NCBI RefSeq assembly: GCF_900112175.1
Contig: NZ_FOYT01000003.1
Span: 1 to 64,000, forward strand
DNA: 64,000 bases
Direction of reading: 5' to 3'
DNA from: Halogeometricum rufum
Lineage (GTDB): Archaea; Halobacteriota; Halobacteria; Halobacteriales; Haloferacaceae
In this document: positions 52,625 through 62,172 of the stretch, piece by piece
Layout: the number at the start of each line of letters is the position of its first letter
How positions within the stretch are numbered: position 1 is the stretch's first letter
The notes under the pieces: generated by a model
What the model was told of the DNA's origin: nothing
Database searches by the model: none
Seen by the model: only the letters and a program-made list of their open reading frames with translations
Program-made: the position numbers and the translations under genes

Positions 52625-53270
52625 TCATCCATCTCCTTGTTCGTCGCGCCAACCGCCGCTACTTGCGGCTTCCTGCTGGTAAGTCTCCATGCAACCTTCC
52701 GAACAGAATTTCAGCGTTTCGCCCCCGTCAGTCACCAGCGAGTACTCGTCTTTGCCTTCCATCCCGCAAGTTGGATCCTCAGTAATCCCTTGGTCGTGGT
52801 CGTGTTGATTCAGTTCCTCCCGTACTTGCTCGAAGAGGTTCTCTGGGAGGGTCAGATGGACGAGGACCGCCATCACGGCGATGAGAATGACGCCGCCAAG
52901 GAGTTCTGCAACGAAACTCCCACCCGAGGAGGATCAGAATCATCAGTCCGAGTTCGACGATGAGGTTCGTCGAGGCGAACATGAACGCGAGGAAGTTCAC
53001 CGTATGCGCTCCCTTCTTGAACAGCCCCTTCCCAATGGCGACCGCGCCGAAGCTACAACCACTACTTGCCGCGCCGAATACGGTTGCTTTCGTGAGGCCA
53101 CTCAGATTCCCCTCTCCGAGGACCTTGGCCATCCGCTCTTTCGAGACGTAAACCTGAACGAGACTCGTGATGACGAGCCCCATGATGATCGCCCACGCCG
53201 CCGTCCAGAGGACTCCGATGCCGATCCGTAAGGACTCGAGGATTCCGTCGGCCAGGGCGGCTTGCAGATC
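52625..53270 (-). pseudogene. DUF318/ArsP-type permease, frameshifted and 3'-truncated
   Basis: One minus-strand frame, from about 53270, encodes a normal permease N-terminal half: ILESLRIGIGVLWTAAWAII, VQVYVSKERMAKVLGEG, ATVFGAASSGCSFGAVAIGK and NFLAFMFASTNLIVELGLM. At an A-triplet near 52914-52916 the frame must shift by one base to continue as VAELLGGVILIAVMAVLVHL. It then has a cysteine-containing YHS-like segment (DPTCGMEGKDEYSL, FCSEGCMETY) and a stop at 52625, where the second membrane half should follow. No ATG exists at the expected N-terminus either. I read it as a dead gene. Such permeases are linked to arsenic or other toxic-ion export. Confidence 0.75.
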
Positions 53271-53588
53271 TAGACTATCGCAGCCATCTGTTTTGTTATT
53301 TTTTCTTAAGAAACCGGGGAAGTGGGCGGAGTGAATCTTGCATTCAAACGTGATTCGTGATATTCAGATGCGGTCAACCGTTCGAGGACTGCGTTCGCTC
53401 TCATCAGTTTTCGCGTGTCACTGATTCCAGTCGGTGGTTGCTCCTTGGTCTTCCGACGGACCGGCCACACAGCTATGGGGGTTGTACCGCTGTTTCCCCA
53501 CGGTATTCTTACTCCGTGTTACCAAGGGATCGGTCCCTTTCGAATTGTAAGAGAAACCCGATTGAAGGAGTAGAGCGTATCTCTAGTC
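53271..53588. other. Intergenic region with T-rich stretch
   Basis: 318 bp between the permease relic and the small membrane gene. The T-rich run at about 53291-53307 could terminate plus-strand or promote minus-strand transcription. A GGAG motif lies 20 bp before the next ATG. Confidence 0.4.
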
Positions 53589-53867
53589 ATGAGCACGACT
53601 ACCACAAACCAAGACGCGTACGAAACAGACTCCACGACCAACGTGGTGCATCTCGATTCGGTGGCACTGGCGGGCGCAGCAGCAGTCGTCTCTGCCATCG
53701 CGATGCTCCTGCTCGGTGTGTTCGGAGCGGTCGGCGTCTACGAGGGCGCAGTCGAAGCAATGGAGCAGTGGCACCTGTTCTTCGAACCGACCGTCGTCGG
53801 GACTGTGGCGGGCATGGTCGAGGCAGCGGTGATCAGCTTCGTCTTGATGTACGCCTTCGCATCATAA
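53589..53867 (+). CDS. Small two-helix membrane protein (92 aa)
   Basis: This 92-residue protein has a hydrophilic N-terminus and two transmembrane helices (about 25-48 and 66-90). A loop reading YEGAVEAMEQWHLFFEP separates them. The pattern is shared by short archaeal and bacterial proteins annotated as holin-like/DUF5676; I cannot confirm a function. It lies 16 bp before the SRPBCC gene in the same direction, so the two probably form an operon. Confidence 0.75.
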   Translation: MSTTTTNQDAYETDSTTNVVHLDSVALAGAAAVVSAIAMLLLGVFGAVGVYEGAVEAMEQWHLFFEPTVVGTVAGMVEAAVISFVLMYAFAS

Positions 53868-53883
53868 ATCAGGGAGTCAATTC

Positions 53884-54471
53884 GTGTACGTCACCGACAA
53901 AGCCGAAATCGTCATCGACGCATCGTCCGAAGAGATCTGGGAGTACGTAACCGACCCAGTCCATTGGACGGCGTCGAACCCCGAGGAACACTATGGGCTC
54001 GAATACGACACGCCCGATAACCGTCCCCGAGAGGGCGCAACGTTCCACCAGGCCGAAGAGGTCGCCGGAATGTACGCCGACCTGCATGGCCGATTCCAGT
54101 ATATCGACCATCCCAACGTGGCGGTCTGGACGGGGACTGCGTACTACCCGCTCTTTCGAGGACTCGTCACCGTTCGGATTCTCGAAGGAGGGACCATCCG
54201 ACTCGAAGAGACTGAAGACGGGACTCGGATGTCACACGCCGTCTGGATGGACTTCCCGAACAACCGACGGGGACGGGCGCTGAAATGGGTGTTCACGACT
54301 GCTCTCAATGGGAGGGCGAAGCTCTACGACCACACGAACAAGGAACTCGTCTTCTTCAAGGAGCGACTCGAATCCACGGCGACCACGCGGTGCGATCATC
54401 GACGCGCTATGTATAGGTGGTCGTTTTCGTCGAGGTCGCACATAGTGGTACAAACGGCGATGAGTGACTAA
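53884..54471 (+). CDS. SRPBCC/START-like ligand-binding protein
   Basis: This 195-residue protein starts with GTG. It shows the SRPBCC pattern: AEIVIDASSEEIWEYVTDPV at the N-terminus, central strands FQYIDHPNVAVWTGTAYYPL and IRLEETEDGTRM, and a long C-terminal helix from about residue 125 to 160. The family binds hydrophobic ligands. After residue 160 the sequence becomes Arg/Ser-rich (TTRCDHRRAMYRWSF), unlike the family, which suggests a small frameshift or late read-through at the end. Confidence 0.72.
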   Translation: MYVTDKAEIVIDASSEEIWEYVTDPVHWTASNPEEHYGLEYDTPDNRPREGATFHQAEEVAGMYADLHGRFQYIDHPNVAVWTGTAYYPLFRGLVTVRILEGGTIRLEETEDGTRMSHAVWMDFPNNRRGRALKWVFTTALNGRAKLYDHTNKELVFFKERLESTATTRCDHRRAMYRWSFSSRSHIVVQTAMSD

Positions 54472-54542
54472 AGCATCTCGGCGGGATACGCTTAGATTCC
54501 AAGTTTTGGGACACCTACGATCCACTAGTTCAAAGGGAAAAT

Positions 54543-54551
54543 CCGCATAAG
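54543..54551 (+). promoter_or_regulatory. TATA-like box of the metallochaperone gene
   Basis: CCGCATAAG is centred about 28 nt before the ATG at 54576, supporting that start over the in-frame ATG at 54564. Confidence 0.45.
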
Positions 54552-54575
54552 ACAGGGGAGCGTATGTATTCGTGT

Positions 54576-54773
54576 ATGTCATCGGCTATCACCGTCGAGG
54601 GAATGACCTGTGGCCACTGTGAACAGACCGTCGAAGAAGCGCTTCGAGAGGTGAGCGGTGTGACCGACGCGACTGCCGATCGAGAGGCCGAACAGGCAAG
54701 CGTCGATGGTGACGCTGACACCACAGCACTCGTTCAAGCCGTCGAAGACGCTGGATACACGGCACACGCCTGA
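54576..54773 (+). CDS. copZ: CopZ-like copper chaperone (HMA domain)
   Basis: This 65-residue protein is a single heavy-metal-associated domain: MSSAITVEGMTCGHCEQTVE with the metal-binding MTCGHC motif, then a beta-alpha-beta-beta-alpha-beta pattern ending LVQAVEDAGYTAHA. Such chaperones deliver Cu+ to P1B-type ATPases. The copper-ATPase gene follows 86 bp downstream, which supports copper. Start 54576 is chosen on the TATA spacing; 54564 would add four residues. Confidence 0.9.
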   Translation: MSSAITVEGMTCGHCEQTVEEALREVSGVTDATADREAEQASVDGDADTTALVQAVEDAGYTAHA

Positions 54774-54859
54774 AGCACTGTAGTCACACGTCACACCTGA
54801 CTCCCTGTCCCCTACATCCATCACTATTCGGCGCGTACTCTCAGAGACACCGATGAGCT

Positions 54860-57118
54860 ATGGACGACCACGAACACTCAGACGACGGCGACCACACCCA
54901 TCACGACCACTCCGACCCCGGCGCGAGTGACGAACCGAATGAGATAGCCGACGACCGGGAGGTCGACCGGGTCGAACAGAGAATACTCGAGGAGGAAGGG
55001 GAAGACGCCGAAAAAGCCGAAGAGGAGATCCACGAACGAACCGAACACGAGATGGCTCACGGAGCGGACGGTCACGGAGACGGTCACGACGGCCACGGCG
55101 GAATGCACGAGGGGCACGAGCAGATGTTCCGTCGGCGTTTTTTCGTCTCGACGCTTCTCTCAATTCCGGTCCTTCTGTACAGCGAAACCCTTCAGGGATG
55201 GCTTGGATTTACGGTGCCGGCGTTCCCGGGCAGCGAGTGGATCAACCCCGTCTTCGCGGTGATCGTCTTCGCCTATGGTGGCTTCCCGTTCCTCCGGATG
55301 GCCGCTCCGGAACTAGAGGATCGCTCGCCCGGGATGATGACGCTCATCTCGATGGCGATCACCGTAGCGTTCATCTACAGCCTCGCGAGCGTCGTCTTCC
55401 CCACGCAGTCGGCGTTCTTCTGGGAGTTGGTGACGCTGATCGACATCATGCTATTGGGCCACTGGATCGAGATGCGGTCCGTGCGCCGAGCTTCGAGCGC
55501 CCTCGACGAGCTGGCGAAGCTCATGCCCGACACGGCAGAGCGGATCACTGAAAGTGGGGATACCGAGGAGGTGCCGGTGAGCGAGCTGTCGGAGGGTGAC
55601 CTTGCCCTCGTGCGCCCCGGCGCAAGTGTCCCGTCCGACGGCGTCGTCGAGGACGGTGACTCCGACGTGAACGAGTCGATGATCACCGGCGAGTCTAGAC
55701 CCGTCTCGAAAGAACCTGGCGACGAGGTCATCGGCGGCACGGTCAACGGCGACGGAAGTCTCCGGGTCCGAATCGACGCAACAGGTGACGAGACGACGCT
55801 CGCGGGCATCATGCGCCTCGTCGAGGAGGCTCAGGAGAGCAAGTCCAAGACCCAGGTACTGGCCGACCGCGCGGCAGGCTGGCTGTTCTACGTCGCCGTT
55901 GCGGCGGCAGCCGTGACCGCGATTGCGTGGACGGTCGCGATCTCGTTCGATGCGACGGTAATCGAGCGTGTCGTGACCGTTCTGGTCATCGCGTGCCCAC
56001 ACGCACTCGGGCTCGCTATCCCGCTCGTCGTCGCGATCAACACGTCGCTTGCAGCCCGGAACGGTATGCTCGTCCGAGACCGGATTGCCATGGAGGAAGC
56101 CCGGAACCTCGACGCAATCATCTTCGACAAGACCGGGACACTCACCGAAGGCGAACACGGCGTGGTCGGGATGGAGACCATCGACGGCGTCGACGAGGAG
56201 GACGCCCTATCCCTAGCAGCAGCCGTCGAAAGCGACTCGGAACACATGATTGCGCGGGCGATCCGGCAGGCGGCCGACGAGCGGGGGATCGACGCGCCCG
56301 ATGCTGATGACTTCGAGGCGATGAAAGGGCGCGGCGTCCGGGCGATGGTAGACGATGACGAGATATACGTCGGCGGCCCGAACCTCCTGAATCACCTCGA
56401 CAGTGACGTTCCGGGTACGCTCCAGACCTTTGCCAAAGAGGCCGGTGAGAACGCACAGACGGTCGTGTACCTGGTTCGTGAGGGTGAACTAATCGCCGCG
56501 TTCGCTATGGCGGATGTGATCCGCGAGGAGAGTTACCGGGTCGTCGACGCGCTCCACGAACTTGGCATCGAAGTGGCGATGTTGACTGGCGATTCCCAAG
56601 ACGTGGCCGACGCGGTGGCCGATGAGCTGGGCATCGACACGGTGTTCGCTGAGGTGCTGCCCGAGGATAAGGATGAGAAGGTTCAGGAACTCCAGGACCA
56701 GGGCAAACTCGTCGCGATGGTCGGCGACGGCGTCAACGACGCGCCGGCACTGACTCGGGCGGACGTCGGCATCGCCATCGGCAGCGGGACGGACGTCGCC
56801 GTCCAGTCCGCAGACGTCATCCTCGTCCAGAACAACCCGATGGACGTGGTCCGCCTCGTGAAACTAAGCAAGGCGAGTTACCGGAAGATGCAGGAGAACA
56901 TCGTTTGGGCCGCTGGCTACAACGTCTTCGCCATCCCACTGGCAGCCGGCGTCCTTGCACCGATCGGAATTCTGCTGTCGCCTGCAGTGGGCGCACTCCT
57001 GATGTCGCTAAGTACCGTCATCGTCGCGATCAACGCGCAATTGCTCCGGCGCGTCGATCTGTCGTTCCCAAACCTCCCAGAAGTATCACCACCTACTGAC
57101 GCTCAAACTGCAGACTGA
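54860..57118 (+). CDS. copB: Copper-exporting P1B-type ATPase, CopB subtype
   Basis: This 752-residue pump has a His/Asp-rich N-terminal tail (repeated HDH/DGH, about residues 1-75) instead of HMA domains, and the intramembrane CPH motif (Cys379-Pro-His) of the CopB (P1B-3) group. It also has actuator [17 protein letters not shown], phosphorylated Asp423 in [13 protein letters not shown], and [19 protein letters not shown]. The usual SEHP of the nucleotide domain is SEHM ([12 protein letters not shown]). It probably exports copper from the cytoplasm; Cu2+ specificity is reported for some CopB proteins. It follows the CopZ-like chaperone. Confidence 0.94.
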   Translation: MDDHEHSDDGDHTHHDHSDPGASDEPNEIADDREVDRVEQRILEEEGEDAEKAEEEIHERTEHEMAHGADGHGDGHDGHGGMHEGHEQMFRRRFFVSTLLSIPVLLYSETLQGWLGFTVPAFPGSEWINPVFAVIVFAYGGFPFLRMAAPELEDRSPGMMTLISMAITVAFIYSLASVVFPTQSAFFWELVTLIDIMLLGHWIEMRSVRRASSALDELAKLMPDTAERITESGDTEEVPVSELSEGDLALVRPGASVPSDGVVEDGDSDVNESMITGESRPVSKEPGDEVIGGTVNGDGSLRVRIDATGDETTLAGIMRLVEEAQESKSKTQVLADRAAGWLFYVAVAAAAVTAIAWTVAISFDATVIERVVTVLVIACPHALGLAIPLVVAINTSLAARNGMLVRDRIAMEEARNLDAIIFDKTGTLTEGEHGVVGMETIDGVDEEDALSLAAAVESDSEHMIARAIRQAADERGIDAPDADDFEAMKGRGVRAMVDDDEIYVGGPNLLNHLDSDVPGTLQTFAKEAGENAQTVVYLVREGELIAAFAMADVIREESYRVVDALHELGIEVAMLTGDSQDVADAVADELGIDTVFAEVLPEDKDEKVQELQDQGKLVAMVGDGVNDAPALTRADVGIAIGSGTDVAVQSADVILVQNNPMDVVRLVKLSKASYRKMQENIVWAAGYNVFAIPLAAGVLAPIGILLSPAVGALLMSLSTVIVAINAQLLRRVDLSFPNLPEVSPPTDAQTAD

Positions 57119-57243
57119 GATGTCCCCTTCTGCTCACGTCAGGAAGGGTTCTTTTTCGCGGACACCAATTTCTGGGCGTAAGATGCCTTTTTAACGACTC
57201 ACAATCAGCTAACCGGAGCACCGTCCATCGTGAAGAGGGCCAG

Positions 57244-57978
57244 TTAGTCGGCAGCCTGCTCAGATTGGCGGTTCTTTTCGACCTCTAATGGGTCTGCTGT
57301 CGATGTCGCTGTAACCAGTCGCAGGAACTGTCCCGCGTTCGTGAGAAGTTTGTTCTCCGCTTTCCGGAGGTGTTCTTCGTACGTCGAGCGAGCGACGGCC
57401 GTCTGGTCGGCCAGGTCACGGAGTGACGTCTTCCGGGGCTGTTCGTAGTAGCCACTCTCCAACGCCAACCGAAGTGCCGCCATCTGTCGTTCGGTCACGT
57501 CTTCGAACAACTGGTCGACCGGGGCCAGCATACTGTGTGGGATTCGTTGTTCGGTGATCGCCGTCTTCGAGAGAACTTCGATATCGCGGTCAGCTTCCAA
57601 CTCGTGAAGGAGAGTTCTAATATCACTCTCATCGAAGGCAATCACGGAGTAGTGCTCCCAGCCCTGACGATGAATCGTCGGTGGCTGGTACAGGCAATTG
57701 TGTGTCTCGAACCGTTCGATGATAGAATCCTCTAGTGAGCAGAGGCACGATTGTGTGACGACGTGGAGGCCAGTATCGTCGATTGACTCGTGAAGAATTG
57801 TTCCTAAGCGGTCGATCTCATCGAGGAGATCGTCAGTCGGAGTCCCCGGCGCTGTGATTTCGATCACTTGGCAGTCGTCCAGATACCACTCACGAATCGT
57901 GAGATCCGGATACCGCTCGGAGATCTCTCGATACGGACACTCGTGTTTAACCCGGAACGAGGCCTCGTAGAGACTCAT
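57244..57978 (-). CDS. Cys-rich bat-type HTH regulator (HTH_10)
   Basis: This 244-residue protein has an N-terminal sensor half with His/Cys clusters (VKHECPYREI, DDCQVIEI, VVTQSCLCSLEDS, THNCLYQP) and a C-terminal HTH_10 (bacterio-opsin activator) domain with VTERQMAALRLALESGYYEQ, TSLRDLADQTAVARSTYEEH and LRKAENKLL. The cysteines suggest it responds to a metal, sulfide or redox signal. It is divergent from the rhodanese-metallo-beta-lactamase gene across an 88-bp promoter region containing a palindrome, so that gene is the probable target. Confidence 0.87.
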   Translation of the reverse strand: MSLYEASFRVKHECPYREISERYPDLTIREWYLDDCQVIEITAPGTPTDDLLDEIDRLGTILHESIDDTGLHVVTQSCLCSLEDSIIERFETHNCLYQPPTIHRQGWEHYSVIAFDESDIRTLLHELEADRDIEVLSKTAITEQRIPHSMLAPVDQLFEDVTERQMAALRLALESGYYEQPRKTSLRDLADQTAVARSTYEEHLRKAENKLLTNAGQFLRLVTATSTADPLEVEKNRQSEQAAD

Positions 57979-57997
57979 ATAGACACATTCGTCTGTA

Positions 57998-58005
57998 CAT
58001 AATTA
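57998..58005 (-). promoter_or_regulatory. TATA box of the bat-type regulator gene
   Basis: The minus strand reads TAATTATG, centred about 24 nt from ATG 57978. Confidence 0.5.
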
Positions 58006-58009
58006 ACAG

Positions 58010-58027
58010 TGCCGGTCATGTCCGGCA
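58010..58027. promoter_or_regulatory. Palindromic operator candidate
   Basis: TGCCGG-6 nt-CCGGCA is a perfect 6-bp inverted repeat with a 6-nt centre. It lies exactly between the minus-strand TATA box (57998-58005) and the plus-strand one (58032-58038), over the upstream elements of both. It could bind the regulator encoded to its left. Confidence 0.5.
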
Positions 58028-58031
58028 GTGC

Positions 58032-58038
58032 CTATATT
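58032..58038 (+). promoter_or_regulatory. TATA box of the rhodanese-MBL gene
   Basis: CTATATT is centred 32 nt before ATG 58067, predicting a very short leader and ruling out the in-frame ATG at 58028. Confidence 0.55.
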
Positions 58039-58066
58039 CTACTACTACTCATACCGAATAACACTG

Positions 58067-59179
58067 ATGTCGGATATTTCCCCCGAGGAACTCGGTGAAC
58101 GACTGCAGGACAGCAAAAACAACCTGCTCGTAGTCGATATTCGCCACCAAAGAGAGTTCGATGACTGGCACGTTCCGGGTAGCGTCAACGTCGACGTCTA
58201 CGACGAACTGGCTGGCGACCCTGACGAAGCCAAGGCCGCTCTTTCGGACCTCCCAGAAGCGAAAGAGATCGTTACGGTCTGTGGTGCAGGACTCGCCGCG
58301 GAGACGGCAACGGAAGTCCTCCAAGAGATGAACTACAACGCGGAAACGCTCGAAGACGGAATGAACGGATGGAGTCGCGTTCACCGCCATGCGTCGGTCT
58401 CTGTCGACCTCGATGAAACGCTCGTTCAGATCGCACGACCAGGGAAAGGCTGTCTCTCACACGTGCTTGTCTCGGACGGTAACGCAGCCGTCTTCGACCC
58501 GTCGCACTACCTCGAGGAATACGAGGGAATTCTCGACGAGTACGACGCCGAACTCGTCGGTGTCTTCGACACGCACGCCCACGCCGACCACGTTTCAGGA
58601 GGTGCAGAACTGGCCGATCGACACGGCGTTCCCTACTACCTCCACCCGAAGGACGCACTTGCCATCGGTGCAACGCCCATTGAGGATGGACAGACTGTAG
58701 CGGTCGGCAGCCTCGATATCGAGGTCATCCACACGCCGGGACACAGCGAAGGAAGCGTCTCGTTCGATATCGAGGGGGCGGCACTGATTACGGGCGACAC
58801 GCTCTTCCACGAGAGCGTGGGTCGCGTCGAACTTGGCGTCGAAGCCGGAATTGAAGATTCCAACGTCGAGCAGAACGCCGCGACGCTCTACGAGAGCCTC
58901 CAGCGACTCCAAGACCGAGCAGACGACGCGTTCGTCCTGCCGGCACACGATCCCGGTTCGCCGGAACCGCCGGTGACCGCCACGCTGAGCGAGGTCCGAG
59001 AGCGGAACGAGGACCTCGGCCGCGACCGCGAGGAGTTCATCCAGGTGCTCGCGTCAGATATCCCGGATCATCCGCCGAACTTCGAGCGTGTCAAGCGAAC
59101 GAACGTGGGGCAAGAATCAGTTCCCGTCGACGAACTGGCCGAGCTCGAACTGGGCCCCAACAACTGCGCAGCGGAGTGA
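58067..59179 (+). CDS. Rhodanese-metallo-beta-lactamase fusion (persulfide dioxygenase-like)
   Basis: This 370-residue fusion has an N-terminal rhodanese domain (about 1-105) with active Cys72 in VTVCGAGLAAE, and a C-terminal MBL domain with the metal site THAHADHVSGG (His170, His172, Asp174, His175) and later ligands in HTPGHSEGS and LITGDTLFHES. The domain layout resembles bacterial persulfide dioxygenase/rhodanese fusions such as CstB and ETHE1 relatives, which handle glutathione or low-molecular-weight persulfides and thiosulfate. In haloarchaea the thiol carrier would probably be gamma-glutamylcysteine. It is followed 3 bp later by an MFS transporter gene. Confidence 0.9.
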   Translation: MSDISPEELGERLQDSKNNLLVVDIRHQREFDDWHVPGSVNVDVYDELAGDPDEAKAALSDLPEAKEIVTVCGAGLAAETATEVLQEMNYNAETLEDGMNGWSRVHRHASVSVDLDETLVQIARPGKGCLSHVLVSDGNAAVFDPSHYLEEYEGILDEYDAELVGVFDTHAHADHVSGGAELADRHGVPYYLHPKDALAIGATPIEDGQTVAVGSLDIEVIHTPGHSEGSVSFDIEGAALITGDTLFHESVGRVELGVEAGIEDSNVEQNAATLYESLQRLQDRADDAFVLPAHDPGSPEPPVTATLSEVRERNEDLGRDREEFIQVLASDIPDHPPNFERVKRTNVGQESVPVDELAELELGPNNCAAE

Positions 59180-59182
59180 TCG

Positions 59183-60475
59183 ATGAGTACAGAAACTGAA
59201 CTCAAACAGGGCATCCGCGAGCACCTCGGGCAGTTCTCCCTGCACGTCCTGCTGGTGTTCGCCACCGGGCTGACGATCGGTTCCGAACGCGCCGTCGTGC
59301 CCGTGTTGGGTCGTGACGTCCTCGGCGTCGAGTCGCTGTTCGTCATCGGCTCGTTCGTCGTCTCGTTCGGCTTCGTCAAGGGACTCCTCAACCTCTACGC
59401 CGGCAAATGGGGTGGTGAATACGGCCGCAAGCCCGTGCTCATCCTCGGATGGGTGACCGCACTCCCACTCCCGATCATCCTCATCTTCGCGCCGAGCTGG
59501 GGCTGGATCACCGTCGGGAACATCCTGCTGGGCATCAACCAGGCGTTGACCTGGAGTATGGCCATCAACGCGAAGATCGACATCGCGGGGCCCGAACAGC
59601 GAGGGCTGGCCGTCGGTATCGACGAGGCCTTTGGGTACAGCGGCGTCGCCGTCGGTGCATGGGTCACGGGCGTCATCGCCGCCCAGACGAGCCTCCGACC
59701 TGAGCCGTTCTACTTCCTCGCCGTCGTCGTCGTGCTGGCGTTCCTCATCTCGGTCTTCCTGATCAAGGAGACGGTCCAACTCGCGGAGGCCGAAATCGAT
59801 GATGAAGACCACTATGACGCGAACCTCCCGTTCGTTGAGGTACTGAAGCGGGCGACCTACGGGGATAAGACGCTGTTCGCCGCGGCACAGGCAGGGCACA
59901 TCGAGAAGTTCGTCGATACGCTGTTCTGGCTCGCCGTCCCGTTGTATCTCACGAGCCAAGGGCTCGGAATCGCAGCGGTTGGGTTCATCGTCGGTGTCCA
60001 CAGCGCGATGTACTTCCTCCAGATCGCAACTGGAGGACTCGCCGACCGTATCGGCCGCCGTCCGCCAGTCGTTGCGGGGATGTTCCTCACCGGCGCAGGC
60101 GTTTTCGGGATGGTCCTCGTCGAAGGGTACCTCCCGTGGGCCGTGCTCTCCGGCGTGTCCGGGCTCGGGATGGCGTTGCTCTACCCCAATCTCATGACCG
60201 TCCCCGGCGACGCCGCCCACCCGACGTGGCGAGCGACCGGAATGGGCGTCTACCGAATGTGGCGCGACTCGGGGTATGGCGTCGGCGCAATCCTCATCGG
60301 CCTCTCGATGGAGTTCGTGAACGCCGAAGCCGCGTTCTACATGACCGCCGCCCTGATGTTCGTCTCCGGGGCGATCGTGTACGTGTGGATGGAAGAGACC
60401 CACCCCGAGTTCGGAACCCACGAACCACCTGCCCCTGCAGCCGAGCAACCTGCCCGGTCGGTGGCACAAGACTAA
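59183..60475 (+). CDS. MFS transporter
   Basis: This 430-residue protein has 12 predicted transmembrane helices and MFS loop motifs such as LNLYAGKWGGEYGRKPVLI and GGLADRIGRRPPVVAG. It starts 3 bp after the rhodanese-MBL stop, so the two are in one operon. Substrate is not readable; export of sulfur species (thiosulfate, sulfite or an organic thiol) would match the partner, but drug or metal export is equally possible. The C-terminus ends in a short Pro/Ala tail. Confidence 0.88.
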   Translation: MSTETELKQGIREHLGQFSLHVLLVFATGLTIGSERAVVPVLGRDVLGVESLFVIGSFVVSFGFVKGLLNLYAGKWGGEYGRKPVLILGWVTALPLPIILIFAPSWGWITVGNILLGINQALTWSMAINAKIDIAGPEQRGLAVGIDEAFGYSGVAVGAWVTGVIAAQTSLRPEPFYFLAVVVVLAFLISVFLIKETVQLAEAEIDDEDHYDANLPFVEVLKRATYGDKTLFAAAQAGHIEKFVDTLFWLAVPLYLTSQGLGIAAVGFIVGVHSAMYFLQIATGGLADRIGRRPPVVAGMFLTGAGVFGMVLVEGYLPWAVLSGVSGLGMALLYPNLMTVPGDAAHPTWRATGMGVYRMWRDSGYGVGAILIGLSMEFVNAEAAFYMTAALMFVSGAIVYVWMEETHPEFGTHEPPAPAAEQPARSVAQD

Positions 60476-61234
60476 CTCGGAAGAACAGCTGTTCCACCTT
60501 CAGAATATATCATCGAATAACACATAGCTGCTCCAAGTTCCTGACGCTGACAGACCAACAATCATATTTCCTATGATTCTATTCGAGATGGAAATCGAGA
60601 TTGTTAGAAAGACCGTCGTGCACTTTTCAGACCCAGTATTGCACGATCTGCGTTGAAAGAGCGGATTATTAGCGATTGTAGAAAATGTGCCGCTATTTGG
60701 CGTCAACCGGTATTGACTAAAATCGTTCTCAGGTTTCCCTCTATTCCCCGATTTCGCTGGTCTTAGCTACTCGTCAAACACAATTCTCGCCGATTGTCTC
60801 CGCTGTATCTCGTCGAGGACATCAATAGGGCCTTAGAACAGCCCGGCGAGCCTATCGCCAAATATGAACGTGTTTCAATTCTCCCTGCACCTTCAGAATC
60901 ATCCAAAGGAAGGCTAGGGTACACCGGTGCAAACGCCGCGGGTTCTCTCCGCCCGAGGGGGTATCAAACGACAAGTGTCTACAGCAGACATATCAGAATT
61001 CACTCATCGGATGGTGACGCGATTCGCGGTGGGTTTTCTCACCCCCCAAGAGGGGTGAGGAGCGCAGTGAGCGCCCATCGAACTACGATGTCTTCAGAAC
61101 ACGAGCGACAGCAATCGCGGCTACGTGGCTAACAGAGAGAACAATCAAGCGAAGCGCCGTGGGCGGATCTCGAACTGACGGTTCCCAACGAGAGAAGTCA
61201 GCTCTCCATCGTCTCATTTGTCGAGTGTGTCCTC
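60476..61234. other. Gene-poor region with a perfect hairpin
   Basis: 759 bp without a convincing gene. At 61038-61059 an 8-bp perfect inverted repeat (CTCACCCC / GGGGTGAG, 6-nt loop) is present. A minus-strand frame near 60500-60706 looks protein-like (RRSCNTGSEKCTT) but has no family I recognise. The stretch probably holds decayed insertion-element DNA. Confidence 0.4.
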
Positions 61235-61528
61235 GTGGAGCTCACCCACGAAGAGGTTGGTGCGAAGTACGTCTCTACGAACGTGTGGGGAGCGAAGCGA
61301 ACGCAGTTCATCTCCATCGACGACAACGGGGAGATATTTCGGAAACGACACTACGACGAACGACTTGGGTGGCACGAGTCGACGGTCAGTCGGCAGGCTG
61401 TTCGTGAGGATCTCATCACCCGGCTCACTCGGTCGTCGTCACAGGCAACTGATCGCAGTCACGGCGTGCCGGTCGACAAGCCAGATACGTTCAGCGTCAA
61501 ACCTGCTCGAAAGCTCCGGATGCACTAA
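61235..61528 (+). CDS. Hypothetical protein (97 aa)
   Basis: This 97-residue protein starts with a GTG and is hydrophilic. A middle part reads VGAKYVSTNVWGAKRTQFIS and a later part VSRQAVREDLITRLTRS. I recognise no family. The upstream frame is open for a few codons without an ATG. Lying in plasmid-like DNA, it may be a relic. Confidence 0.4.
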   Translation: MELTHEEVGAKYVSTNVWGAKRTQFISIDDNGEIFRKRHYDERLGWHESTVSRQAVREDLITRLTRSSSQATDRSHGVPVDKPDTFSVKPARKLRMH

Positions 61529-61685
61529 CCTGCGTGGGTTAACCAACAACTCTCTGAGTCCGGGCATACTGTTGGTTAAGGCCGTGCTCCTGTCGAAGCT
61601 AACCAGGCGGCACCCAGTACGCCCCACGTGTCGGGAAACTCTACCTCGAAGTAAGAACGATATTCGTAGCCCCGCAAGAACACGT

Positions 61686-61985
61686 ATGCCCGGCACAGTG
61701 TCCACGGACGGTCCCCCCTCTTTCGATGACCCATTTAGCGAGGACGACGTCGAACAGCGTATCTATGGAACCATCCTCCAGACTCGGGAACCAGCGACGG
61801 CGAGCGCTATCGCCGAACGGGCTGCCAGTGACCTGAAAACTGCTCGGAAGTACCTTAGCTGGTTCAGCGAACTCGGCATCGTCACACGCTATGGCGGTCA
61901 TCCGGCCACCTACGGGCGCAACGACGCGTACTTCGAGTGGCGACGCATCAACCAGCTCGTCGCCACTGATAAAGGGACACAATGA
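61686..61985 (+). CDS. Small HTH protein, DUF7342-like (99 aa)
   Basis: This 99-residue protein starts at an ATG preceded by GATATTCG 27 nt upstream, a weak TATA match. Its body reads SFDDPFSEDDVEQRIYGTIL, SAIAERAASDLKTARKYLSW and YGRNDAYFEWRRINQL, the pattern of a haloarchaeal winged-HTH family (I believe DUF7342). It ends earlier (KGTQ) than longer relatives I know, which continue with a helical region. Its stop overlaps the next start (ATGA), suggesting a two-gene unit. Confidence 0.65.
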   Translation: MPGTVSTDGPPSFDDPFSEDDVEQRIYGTILQTREPATASAIAERAASDLKTARKYLSWFSELGIVTRYGGHPATYGRNDAYFEWRRINQLVATDKGTQ

Positions 61986-62172
61986 GTACGTTCGATACAG
62001 TGATGGCGTCCAGCACCGATTCCTCGGCGACGGTCGACGAAGAAGTCCGCCGACTGTACGAGCGGTATCAGGCGGCCGAGAGCGACGCCGAACGCCACCA
62101 GATCGCCCTCGAGATGGGGGAAACTTGACGGATGCCGACGCGGAGATCTACGCAGCGCTCGAAGACGAGTGA
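61982..62172 (+). pseudogene. Small partner protein, probable frameshift in a G-run
   Basis: From ATG 61982 the frame reads MSTFDTVMASSTDSSATVDE, VRRLYERYQAAESDAERHQI and ALEMGET to a TGA at 62126. In the next frame it continues smoothly as NLTDADAEIYAALEDE to 62172. The switch falls at a run of five G (62116-62120), where one inserted G restores one open frame of about 63 codons. The joined product looks like a small acidic, helical antitoxin-like protein. It may be a real frameshift mutation or a sequencing error. Confidence 0.5.
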
